Shown piece by piece: positions 7,055 to 11,809 of a stretch of 11,809 nt of DNA; the first letter of the stretch is position 1, and each line of letters begins with the position of its first letter. Below the pieces are notes generated by a model. It searched no databases. It was given only the letters and a program-made list of their open reading frames with translations, and was not told where the DNA came from. The position numbers and the translations under genes were made by a program. Origin of the DNA: Bin5 sp034428435 (GTDB lineage Bacteria > Chloroflexota > Anaerolineae > Caldilineales > Caldilineaceae); the NCBI GenBank assembly GCA_034428435.1, contig DAOUHY010000007.1:1-11809 (forward strand), read 5' to 3'.

Positions 7055-7852
7055 ATGTCTGAATTTGTTCTTACGCTGGTGCAGATGGACTGTTTGTCTG
7101 GTGATCCGGAGCGCAATTTTGAGCGGGCGGAGGAGTTTATCGAGGATGCGGCCGGGCGGGGCAGCGATCTGGTGGTGCTGCCGGAGTTGTGGCACAGCTC
7201 AGTCGACCTGGAAAACGCCAGCAGTTACGCTTCGCCGCTGGCGGCGGAGGCGGGCGATGGCGGCTGGTTCGGGCGGTTCGCCAGCCTGGCCAGAGACAAC
7301 CACGTCTGGCTGACGGGGTCGATGCTGGAGAGCCAGAATGGGCAGTTTTACAATACGATGGCGCTTTACAGCCCGGAGGGGAAGCTGGCGGCCTCGTACA
7401 GGAAGATGCACCTTTTCCGGCTGATGAACGAGGACCAGTACCTGGCGCCGGGTGCGTCGGGTACGATGCACGAGCTGCCGTGGGGCTGTGCAGGGCTGGC
7501 TATCTGCTATGATCTGCGATTCCCGGAGCTGTTCCGGCGCTATGCGCTGGAGGGGGCGCGCCTGGTGATTCTGCCGGCGGCGTGGCCGCACCCGCGGCGG
7601 ATGCACTGGCGGACGCTGCTGCGCAGCCGGGCGATCGAGAACCAGTGGTTTGTGGCGGCGTGCAACCGGGTAGGGACGTCGGAGGATGTCTCTTTCTTCG
7701 GGGCGTCGGCTGTGATCGATCCGTGGGGTGAGACGTTGATCGAGGGCGGGGAGACGGAGGCGCTGCTGACGGTGCGGATAGATCTGGAGACGGTGGAGGC
7801 GACGCGGGCGAAGATTCCGATATTTGCGGATAGGCGGCCTGAGTTGTATTGA
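7055..7852 (+). CDS. Carbon-nitrogen hydrolase (nitrilase superfamily, omega-amidase-like)
   Basis: This 265-residue cytosolic enzyme should hydrolyse a small amide. The nitrilase triad is complete: E44 in LPELWHS, K117 in YRKMHLF and C151 in CYDLRFPELF. RSRAIENQWFVAACNRVG and the closing RPELY region are also typical. The CYDLRFPELFR motif is closest to the omega-amidase/Nit2 and deaminated-glutathione-amidase branch, which removes ketoacid amides such as 2-oxoglutaramate; the exact substrate is inference. I choose the ATG at 7055, since GGAAAGGG (7038-7045) lies 9 bases upstream. An ATG at 7046 would leave almost no spacing. Repeat B separates it from the VOC gene, so it may have its own promoter. 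Confidence 0.92.
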   Translation: MSEFVLTLVQMDCLSGDPERNFERAEEFIEDAAGRGSDLVVLPELWHSSVDLENASSYASPLAAEAGDGGWFGRFASLARDNHVWLTGSMLESQNGQFYNTMALYSPEGKLAASYRKMHLFRLMNEDQYLAPGASGTMHELPWGCAGLAICYDLRFPELFRRYALEGARLVILPAAWPHPRRMHWRTLLRSRAIENQWFVAACNRVGTSEDVSFFGASAVIDPWGETLIEGGETEALLTVRIDLETVEATRAKIPIFADRRPELY

Positions 7853-7881
7853 GGGGTGGGGTCGACTGGCGGGCGGAACGG

Positions 7882-7910
7882 GTGGCAAGAGGCGAGGTAG
7901 GGTTTATACT
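7882..7910 (+). promoter_or_regulatory. Possible sigma70-type promoter abutting the antitoxin start codon
   Basis: GTGGCA (7882-7887, 4 of 6 to the -35 consensus) and TATACT (7905-7910, 5 of 6 to the -10 consensus) are exactly 17 bases apart. The -10 box touches the ATG at 7911, so a transcript from it would begin a few bases inside the reading frame. It may be fortuitous. Alternatively, expression from 7911 may depend on read-through from upstream. Confidence 0.25.
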
Positions 7911-8198
7911 ATGATCGAGGCATTCACGCGCTGGGATGTCAAGGAGCACATACACACTGAGGAGGATGCCCGCCTCTACCTTGAAGCGGCATTCGAAGAA
8001 GACCGGGGCGACGGTCTTCTAATTCGCGCCGCATTCGGGGACATTGCGCGTGCCCGCAACATGAGCCAATTGGCCCGCGATATCGGGATGACCCGCGAAG
8101 GGCTGTATAAATCTCTTTCCGAGAACGGGAATCCCAACTTTAACACGATGATGAAGGTCATCCGTGCGCTGGGGATGCGACTGCGCGTCGCCAGTTAG
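7911..8198 (+). CDS. HigA/HI1420-type addiction-module antidote protein (orphan)
   Basis: This 95-residue protein resembles the XRE-like 'probable addiction module antidote' family (COG3636 type). The N-terminal part (residues 1-40) includes TEEDARLYLEAAFEED. A helix-turn-helix follows at ~42-92, with MSQLARDIGMTREGLYKSLS and NPNFNTMMKVIRALGMRLRV. In this family the cognate RelE-like toxin gene normally lies directly upstream. Here only 58 bases separate it from the amidohydrolase stop and no toxin frame exists, so it is an orphan antitoxin or a stand-alone repressor. I choose the ATG at 7911; the upstream in-frame extension is a G-rich artefact. AGGG (7899-7902) is 8 bases upstream. A terminator follows, and the last ~8 codons recur as a relic at 10138-10173. 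Confidence 0.85.
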   Translation: MIEAFTRWDVKEHIHTEEDARLYLEAAFEEDRGDGLLIRAAFGDIARARNMSQLARDIGMTREGLYKSLSENGNPNFNTMMKVIRALGMRLRVAS

Positions 8199-8221
8199 GG
8201 CGCTGGCCCAGGCAGGGGAGT

Positions 8222-8254
8222 AAAAGGAATCCTGATTTACAGGATTCCTTTTTT
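8222..8254 (+). terminator. Rho-independent terminator shared by convergent genes
   Basis: AAAAGGAATCCTG (8222-8234) pairs perfectly over 13 bp with CAGGATTCCTTTT. The loop is ATTTA and the structure ends in a run of six T. It starts 24 bases after the antitoxin stop. On the minus strand the T-run is only four, so it ends the plus-strand transcript well and the convergent small-gene transcript perhaps weakly. A decayed counterpart is at 10198-10227. Confidence 0.88.
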
Positions 8255-8341
8255 GATGGGAACCTTTTTGGAATCACCAAGTTTTGGTAAGCAGCTCTCG
8301 CGGCTTTGCGTAATACGTCCGGCTCTCGTGCAAGGAAGGCC

Positions 8342-8524
8342 CTAACTGCGTCTTGACGCATGCGATTTGCGAACATGCGCTTGCGGGACCGATTTTCGGA
8401 ATTCACTGGGTTTGTCCGGCCGTTGCAGCGAGGCGCGTATTTTCGCCTTTTTTTCTTCGTCGATCTTGCGGTCCTCGGGCGTTAGTTGGTCAGTGAGTTC
8501 GTTGAACTTGCGCCGCTTGCTCAT
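8342..8524 (-). CDS. Small charged protein, 60 residues, unknown family
   Basis: No family is recognised. The protein is rich in Lys, Arg and Glu: MSKRRKFNEL at the start, then LTPEDRKIDEEKKAKIRASL, then a basic tail ending SHASRRS. A second copy at 10315-10497 supports it as a real gene. In the N-terminal halves many differences are synonymous (CGG/CGT, CGC/CGA, AAG/AAA, CCC/CCT, GAA/GAG), and both copies end at the same TAG. A strong Shine-Dalgarno AAAGGAGG (complement of 8535-8542) sits 10 bases before the ATG. The ATG overlaps the upstream stop as TGATG (8522-8526), indicating translational coupling. It converges on the antitoxin gene, and the terminator at 8222-8254 lies between them. 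The role is unknown; size, coupling and position next to an antitoxin suggest a toxin-antitoxin or regulator role, which is inference. Confidence 0.6.
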   Translation of the reverse strand: MSKRRKFNELTDQLTPEDRKIDEEKKAKIRASLQRPDKPSEFRKSVPQAHVRKSHASRRS

Positions 8525-8640
8525 CAGAGTAAGTCCTCCTTTCGCAGTTCTTCAACGTGTTCATCGTATAGGTCATCAGCGATTGGCACGTGCTTGGCGT
8601 GAGGCCTGACGTCTTGCGCAGCCTGCCGGGCGGCGGTCAT
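8524..8640 (-). CDS. Tiny upstream partner gene, 38 residues, possibly a truncated remnant
   Basis: The frame encodes MTAARQAAQDVRPH, then AKHVPIADDLYDEHVEELRKEDLL, and stops in a TGATG overlap with the 60-residue gene. The last ~30 codons align with the N-terminal part of the fused frame at 10315-10572, with synonymous changes (GAT/GAC, GAA/GAG, GAG/GAA) and conservative ones (GTT/ATT). This supports real coding. No good ribosome site precedes the ATG at 8640, and the frame stays open a short way upstream (…CGRFGHFD). The protein could therefore be the tail of a once longer gene that lost its 5' part. The family is unknown. Confidence 0.4.
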   Translation of the reverse strand: MTAARQAAQDVRPHAKHVPIADDLYDEHVEELRKEDLL

Positions 8641-8659
8641 GTCAAAGTGACCGAACCTG

Positions 8660-8702
8660 CCGCAAAGGAGGCCCCGCACCGGGAGGGCGGGATCTCCTGC
8701 GG
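8660..8702. terminator. Hairpin between the Cache lipoprotein gene and the small-gene pair
   Basis: CCGCA(AA)GGAG (8660-8670) pairs with CTCCTGCGG (8694-8702). An inner CCCGC (8673-8677) pairs with GCGGG (8688-8692 region). It begins a few bases after the stop codon of the minus-strand lipoprotein gene. There is no T-tract, so it may be a 3'-end stabiliser or a factor-dependent terminator rather than an intrinsic one. Confidence 0.4.
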
Positions 8703-8708
8703 CGAGGG

Positions 8709-9749
8709 TTACTCCTCGTCTTCGTCGACATAGATGCCGGAGCCGATGACGCCCCTCTGTTCCGAGTTGGGCACCGGGAAGCTGACGGCGTAGCCGAACT
8801 TCGGGGAACCGGTCTCCTCGTCTCCTTCGATGGCGGGGTTATCGTAGTGATATCGCAGAAAACTCTGACCCTCGCGCCGTGCGACGCCAATCAGCAATTC
8901 GGCGAACCTCACGCCCTTGGAGTCCGTCCGCGTCATATCGGTGGGTTGACCTTCACGAAACGGCTCGGAGCCGTGGAACAGGGTGACGCCCCCGCCGCTC
9001 ACGACATACAGGTAGATGGAGCCAGCCTTCCAATCCCCTCCTTCTACGCGGAAGGCGTTTCTGACCCCGGTGAGGGCGCTATAGCCTTCGGACAAGACCG
9101 CCTGTTGGTAGGTTTCGGCCGCGGCGTCGACGAAGGCGATGAGTGTCTCGCGGTCCACCACTTCCGACGCGGTGACGGGGGGCTTGGGGAGATCCGCGAT
9201 CGTGATTGGGACATTGGCGACGTCCATGGAGAAGCCGCCGACCAGCAGGAATCGTCTTCCGGTAATCCCGGAAATGTATTCGACAGCGTAAGCCGTCTTC
9301 GGCCCATCGTCGTAGTATTCGACGAAACCACCGCCTTCGGCAGCGGCTGCGAAGAGTTCCTCGAGGACCTTGGTACCGTTTTCGTCCTCGACGCCCATCA
9401 GGTTCTTGCTTTCCGCCTCACGATCGTGCCCGTGAATGAAGGCGTCTCCGTTCATGAGGAAGATGATGAGGTACGTCGAGCCGGATTTCCAGTAGCCCTC
9501 CGTCTTCAGCCCCTCCCTGAGCTTGGCGAATTCGTTCATGTCTGTGATCGACTCGAAACGCGCCTTGGCTCCGAGGACCCAGGCCTTGAGGCTTTCGGGG
9601 TCGGTCGCCTGGGCAGCGGTTATCTCGCCCATCGCGGTTTCGCCGTCGGCAATCGGGGGAATTGGCTGGCAGGCCGCCAAGCCTACCCCTAACGTGGCGA
9701 CACCTGCCGCCTTAAGGAATGCGCGTCGAGAAATTGAATAGTCTGTCAT
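8709..9749 (-). CDS. Tat-exported lipoprotein with two Cache-like sensor domains
   Basis: This 346-residue protein starts with a twin-arginine signal (S-R8-R9-AFLK, then a hydrophobic stretch) that ends in a lipobox LAAC with C27. It should be exported folded and anchored outside the cytoplasmic membrane. The mature part looks like two tandem single-Cache modules of the sCache_2 type. Residues ~50-175 contain WKSGSTYLIIFLMNGDAFIHG, and ~195-340 contain WKAGSIYLYVVSGGGVTLFHG. These are aligned 153 residues apart, each followed by a helix and a G-Y/A-Y-AV strand. Cache domains bind small ligands in receptors. Here no transmembrane, kinase, chemotaxis or cyclase output follows, so it is a free-standing binding protein. 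The C-terminus is acidic (VDEDEE). A good ribosome site (AAAGGAAAG, complement just above 9750) precedes the ATG. It lies between two direct copies of the 400-bp duplication. The ligand is unknown. Confidence 0.85.
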   Translation of the reverse strand: MTDYSISRRAFLKAAGVATLGVGLAACQPIPPIADGETAMGEITAAQATDPESLKAWVLGAKARFESITDMNEFAKLREGLKTEGYWKSGSTYLIIFLMNGDAFIHGHDREAESKNLMGVEDENGTKVLEELFAAAAEGGGFVEYYDDGPKTAYAVEYISGITGRRFLLVGGFSMDVANVPITIADLPKPPVTASEVVDRETLIAFVDAAAETYQQAVLSEGYSALTGVRNAFRVEGGDWKAGSIYLYVVSGGGVTLFHGSEPFREGQPTDMTRTDSKGVRFAELLIGVARREGQSFLRYHYDNPAIEGDEETGSPKFGYAVSFPVPNSEQRGVIGSGIYVDEDEE

Positions 9750-10137
9750 CGTTTCTTTCCTTTCTGAAAAGTAGCGAAGTAGGATTTCCGGCCTGAGCTG
9801 GCGTGAAATCGGTCAACGGTGAAGCCGGCTGCCAAAAGCGTCATCTGACGGTGGTAAAGCGGAGGAACTGTCGGGGTTCTGCTGGAATCGATCCTCTTTT
9901 TGCGAGGAATAAAATGGGTGTGGGCTTAATTGGTACCCTTCACTGGGCACTGGCATACGCGGTTCGGCCAACGCGACTACGGCTTGCAAGGAGATTCTTC
10001 CTCTGCTCGCGCCGGGCATATTTGTCCAGCGAGTCCAATGGGAGGATGCAGGTAAGTATAGCAAGTAATGGCACGCAGTGTCTATCTCGCAGGCCTGAAG
10101 GGAACCGCCTTTGGCACTTTCATCAATGGAGATTAGC
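9750..10137. other. Intergenic region upstream of the Cache lipoprotein gene
   Basis: Open frames exist on both strands (for example 9803-10252 on +, 9813-10064 on -). They show no recognisable domain, and the plus frame runs through the relic duplication. I see no convincing promoter, though the minus-strand promoter of the lipoprotein gene must lie here. A TTGACC on the minus strand near 9815 has no matching -10 at normal spacing. Confidence 0.5.
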
Positions 10138-10173
10138 GGCGCGTCGGGCGTGCGACTGCGCGTCGCCAGCCAG
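10138..10173 (+). pseudogene. Relic of the HigA-like antitoxin tail
   Basis: The codons read GASG-VRLRVAS-Q and align with the final RALG-MRLRVAS-stop of the antitoxin at 7911-8198. The stop TAG has become CAG. The rest of the gene, including the helix-turn-helix, is absent upstream. Whether the region was truncated at duplication or later cannot be decided from the window. Confidence 0.6.
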
Positions 10174-10197
10174 GGCGTGCTTCAGGCAAGGGGGTGA

Positions 10198-10227
10198 CAG
10201 GAATTCTGATGCAGGAGATTCCTTTTT
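10198..10227 (+). terminator. Decayed copy of the duplicated terminator
   Basis: CAGGAATTCTG and CAGGAGATTCC followed by five T correspond to the intact terminator at 8222-8254. The stem now carries mismatches and an extra base. Only about six base pairs (AGGAAT/ATTCCT) plus a partial CTG/CAG remain, so activity is doubtful. Confidence 0.45.
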
Positions 10228-10314
10228 GAACGGAACCTCTACAGAATCATGAAGTCCAGGTGAGTATGTCGCGCGGCGTTGCGTATTGCGTCCGGATCTC
10301 GTGCAATGAAGGTC

Positions 10315-10572
10315 CTATCTACGTCTTGACGCATGCGATCTGCGAACATGCGCTTGCGGGACCGATTTTCGAAATTCACTGGGTTTGTCCGGCCGTTGCA
10401 GCGAGGCCCGTATTTTCGCCTTTTTTTCCTCAGCGATTTTGCGGTCCCTAGGCGTAAATTGCTCAGTTTCTTCGTTGCGTTTTCGACGCCCTTTCATCAG
10501 AGGTAAGCCTTCCTTTCGCGACTCTTCAATGTGCTTGTCGTGAGGCCGGTCGTCTCCTTTTGTTGCCCCCAT
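10315..10572 (-). CDS. Fused small charged protein, 85 residues, paralogue of the 8342-8640 gene pair
   Basis: This frame joins what are two coupled genes in copy 1. Residues ~7-25 (DDRPHDKHIEESRKEGL) match the 38-residue protein, minus an 11-codon in-frame deletion. The rest (MKGRRKRNEETEQFTPRDRK, then AEEKKAKIRASLQRPDKPSE, then a basic tail ending HASRRR) matches the 60-residue protein. One extra C (TTACCTCTG versus TTACTCTG) removes the stop/restart. The internal ATG at 10497 keeps its own Shine-Dalgarno (AAAGGAAGG, complement of 10508-10516) 10 bases upstream, so the short 60-residue form may still be made. The ATG at 10572 is preceded by an in-frame TTG and has no clear ribosome site. 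No family is recognised; highly charged, probably soluble. Confidence 0.5.
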   Translation of the reverse strand: MGATKGDDRPHDKHIEESRKEGLPLMKGRRKRNEETEQFTPRDRKIAEEKKAKIRASLQRPDKPSEFRKSVPQAHVRRSHASRRR

Positions 10573-10861
10573 CAAGGGTATAGCCGTTCGTCCTGGATCG
10601 AATGCTTGATCTAAGGGGGCTCCTAACTCCGGTCCTCTTGCTTTAAGGTGTTTGACGACGGGGTTAACGGATCTTTTGTCAGGCCAGGTGATCTATTTTC
10701 ACCATTCATCGAATTCGTTTGTAATTTATCACACACTGCCGGTACTGCAAATGCTGGCAGCTGAGGGTCAGGGCGGAACGCGGGAGAACTTTTGTCTGTC
10801 CTTGGGTAGATGGAAGTGCGAAAGACCCAAAGTTTAACGAAGCGCCCGCGAGCAACCACTA

Positions 10862-10886
10862 GGGCACCCACAAGGGGTGCCCCTAC
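10862..10886. repeat. Palindromic interspersed repeat C copy 1
   Basis: GGGCACCC-N5-GGGTGCCC followed by CTAC forms a compact hairpin with an 8-bp stem. A near copy lies at 11173-11197. REP-like palindromes of this type are frequent in some environmental bacterial genomes (general knowledge); function is not shown here. Confidence 0.8.
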
Positions 10887-11085
10887 GAGTCGTCTTTACT
10901 GGCGGTTGTTATACAAAAAGAACAGGACATTGGTCCCGCTCTCTATCTCGAAAGCACTCTCTATTGTTCAGATCTTTCTAGGTTGACATTTCGGGAGGCG
11001 TTGCAAAGTTCAACAGGACCAGAAGGACTGCAGTTCGGTTCGGGATGTCTTTCGCTGGAGTTTCGATGCAGACACAACCTTTCGA

Positions 11086-11130
11086 TTCGCGAAGTCACGC
11101 GAAGGGGCGCGAAGAACGCCTTTCTTTGTT
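11086..11130. repeat. Interspersed repeat A copy
   Basis: CGCGAAGTCACGCGAAGGGG is followed by CGCGAAGAACGCCTTTCT. It is very close to the second half of 1658-1723 and to 54-93, in the same orientation. Confidence 0.75.
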
Positions 11131-11172
11131 CCAGGGAGGGACAGGAAGGGCCCACGAGAGTGGCAAGAACCA

Positions 11173-11197
11173 GGGCACCCACAAGGGATGCCCCTAC
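11173..11197. repeat. Palindromic interspersed repeat C copy 2
   Basis: GGGCACCCACAAGGGATGCC is followed by CCTAC. It differs from copy 1 at one position in the second arm, which leaves a single stem mismatch. Both copies are preceded by an ACCA motif within a few bases. Confidence 0.75.
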
Positions 11198-11259
11198 GGT
11201 CGGGTGGGCTGGTTGAAATGTCAACGCGTCCTAAACAGTGCCGCGGCGGTACTTCCTTT

Positions 11260-11809
11260 CTACCCGGCCAGGAAATCGTCTATCGCCTTGCGGGCGATGC
11301 GGTACTGGGTGCCGATGCGTTTGGCTTGGAGTGAGCCGTCGTCGATGAGGGCCTGGATGTCGGCGGAGGCGACCTGGAGGTAGGCGGCAGCCTGTTCTAG
11401 GGTCATGACGGCGGGGGCCGCGGGCGGTTGGGGTGGGGTGGGAGACTGGGGCGCTGCGGGTGGGTTGGGCGCGGCGTTGTCGGGCTGGGGGGCGCCTTGG
11501 GAGGCGTTCATGGCGTTTGTGATCATGCCGGCCATGCCTGCGCCGAGGCCGATTCCGGCGCCTAGGCCGAGGCCTTCGCCGGTGCCGCCGGCGCCGGCCG
11601 GTTGCTGGGCGGCGTCGCCCAAGGCGCGGGCTGTTTTGAACTGCATGTAGGCGGCCATGTCACCGATGGCGCCCATGCTGGCGCGTTCGTCGATGGCTTT
11701 GGCGGTCTCCTCGGTGGGGCTGATGGAGACGATGCGGAACTGTTTGAGCGCGAGGCCCATGGCGGTGAAATCGTCCTGCAGGGTGGCGCGCATGGCGGCG
11801 CTGAGCTCG
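11260..11809 (-). CDS. SPFH/band 7-like protein with C-terminal excisionase-type helix-turn-helix (5' end outside window)
   Basis: Only the C-terminal ~182 residues are present; the frame is open to the window edge, so the ATG at 11793 is internal. The first ~60 visible residues are the end of an SPFH domain of the YdjI-like group: DDFTAMGLALKQFRIVSISP, then KAIDERASMGAIGDMAAYMQF. A Gly/Ala/Met-rich stretch follows (GLGAGIGLGAGMAGM, ~76-90), then a Pro/Ala/Gln-rich linker (~100-129). The last ~48 residues (MTLEQAAAYLQVASADIQAL, then DDGSLQAKRIGTQYRIARKA, then IDDFLAG) form a MerR/excisionase-like HTH_17 fold, with the typical AAxxLxV helix and a wing ending in an R-I-x-R-x-A strand. Related SPFH proteins usually end in zinc-ribbon or GYF-like modules, so a DNA-binding-type end is unusual. 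It may bind protein rather than DNA. Confidence 0.83.
   Translation of the reverse strand, partial: ELSAAMRATLQDDFTAMGLALKQFRIVSISPTEETAKAIDERASMGAIGDMAAYMQFKTARALGDAAQQPAGAGGTGEGLGLGAGIGLGAGMAGMITNAMNASQGAPQPDNAAPNPPAAPQSPTPPQPPAAPAVMTLEQAAAYLQVASADIQALIDDGSLQAKRIGTQYRIARKAIDDFLAG

Larger units (their letters stand above)
8164..8613. repeat. Diverged direct duplication, copy 1
   Basis: This segment aligns nearly without gaps with 10137-10554 (offset 1973-1975). It covers the antitoxin tail, the terminator, the 60-residue minus-strand gene and most of the 38-residue gene. Identity varies sharply. The 107 bases 8349-8455 differ from 10322-10428 at only three positions, while the flanks are clearly more diverged. 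Copy 2 lacks 33 bases (11 codons) in the upstream small gene. Confidence 0.85.
10137..10554. repeat. Diverged direct duplication, copy 2
   Basis: This is the second copy of 8164-8613 in the same orientation. It retains 19 identical bases of the antitoxin tail, a decayed terminator hairpin, the 107-base near-identical block (10322-10428) and the small minus-strand gene. It lacks 33 bases near its far end and has one extra base that fuses the two small reading frames. Confidence 0.85.
10982..11225. repeat. 244-bp segment bounded by an 11-bp inverted repeat (possible MITE-like element)
   Basis: GTTGACATTTC (10982-10992) is matched by its exact complement GAAATGTCAAC (11215-11225). The interior carries one repeat A and one repeat C and no credible gene. 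There is no obvious target-site duplication: the flanks are CTAG on the left and GCGT on the right. The pairing could be chance. Confidence 0.25.
10576..11259. other. 684-bp repeat-rich intergenic region
   Basis: Several short frames exist on both strands, but they run through interspersed repeats and show no protein character. The region holds two copies of repeat C (10862-10886 and 11173-11197), one copy of repeat A (11086-11130) and an 11-bp inverted repeat pair at 10982 and 11215. No RNA gene is recognised. Confidence 0.6.

Noticed and set aside
8158..8406. 82-residue minus-strand frame overlapping the small gene and the antitoxin tail
   Set aside because: Compared with copy 2, differences in this frame fall mostly at first and second codon positions, the opposite of coding constraint. 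The frame also runs through the terminator hairpin, and copy 2 stops early.
9813..10064. 83-residue minus-strand frame upstream of the lipoprotein gene
   Set aside because: There is no domain, no ribosome site and no repeat support; probably the chance openness of GC-rich DNA.
9803..10252. 149-residue plus-strand frame
   Set aside because: It has no recognisable domain and an odd composition, and it reads through the decayed duplication in a frame unrelated to the antitoxin tail.
10623..11224. Short minus- and plus-strand frames in the repeat-rich gap
   Set aside because: They read through repeats A and C and have no conserved protein features.

Overview
The window is GC-rich, mostly non-viral chromosomal DNA. 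It probably comes from an uncultured Chloroflexota-type bacterium. That placement is inference from gene style and from three families of short interspersed intergenic repeats: a 'cgcgaagaac' type, a 'ctgcagtagtcagtggatagt' type, and a 'gggcacccacaaggggtgcccctac' type. There is no rRNA, tRNA, CRISPR array, transposase or phage structural gene.

Positions 1-7852 (all + strand) form a metabolic segment. A fused FAD/[2Fe-2S] subunit (215-1645) and a large molybdopterin subunit (3381-5684) make up a xanthine-dehydrogenase-family hydroxylase of unknown substrate. The two genes are split by a GNAT acetyltransferase (2093-2608) and a PlsC-like acyltransferase (2754-3323). That pair is bracketed by directly repeated copies of the 'ctgcagtagtcagt' repeat. 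Then come a polytopic membrane protein with a strict 53-residue internal repeat (5700-6527), a VOC/glyoxalase-fold protein (6612-6983) and a nitrilase-superfamily amidohydrolase (7055-7852).

Positions 7911-10575 are a small accessory region. It holds an orphan HigA/HI1420-type antitoxin gene (7911-8198, +) that converges, across a strong hairpin terminator (8222-8254), on a minus-strand pair of tiny translationally coupled genes (8524-8640 and 8342-8524). About 400-450 bp of this module recurs in diverged form at 10137-10554. There the antitoxin is reduced to a tail and the two small genes are fused into one reading frame. The two copies are direct repeats flanking a minus-strand gene for a Tat-type lipoprotein with two Cache-like domains (8709-9749). 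The pattern of synonymous differences between the copies shows that the small minus-strand frames are real and form an unrecognised small-protein family.

Positions 10576-11259 are intergenic and full of repeats. The window ends inside a minus-strand gene (11260 to beyond 11809) for an SPFH/band-7-like protein whose C-terminus is an excisionase-type helix-turn-helix, an unusual combination.
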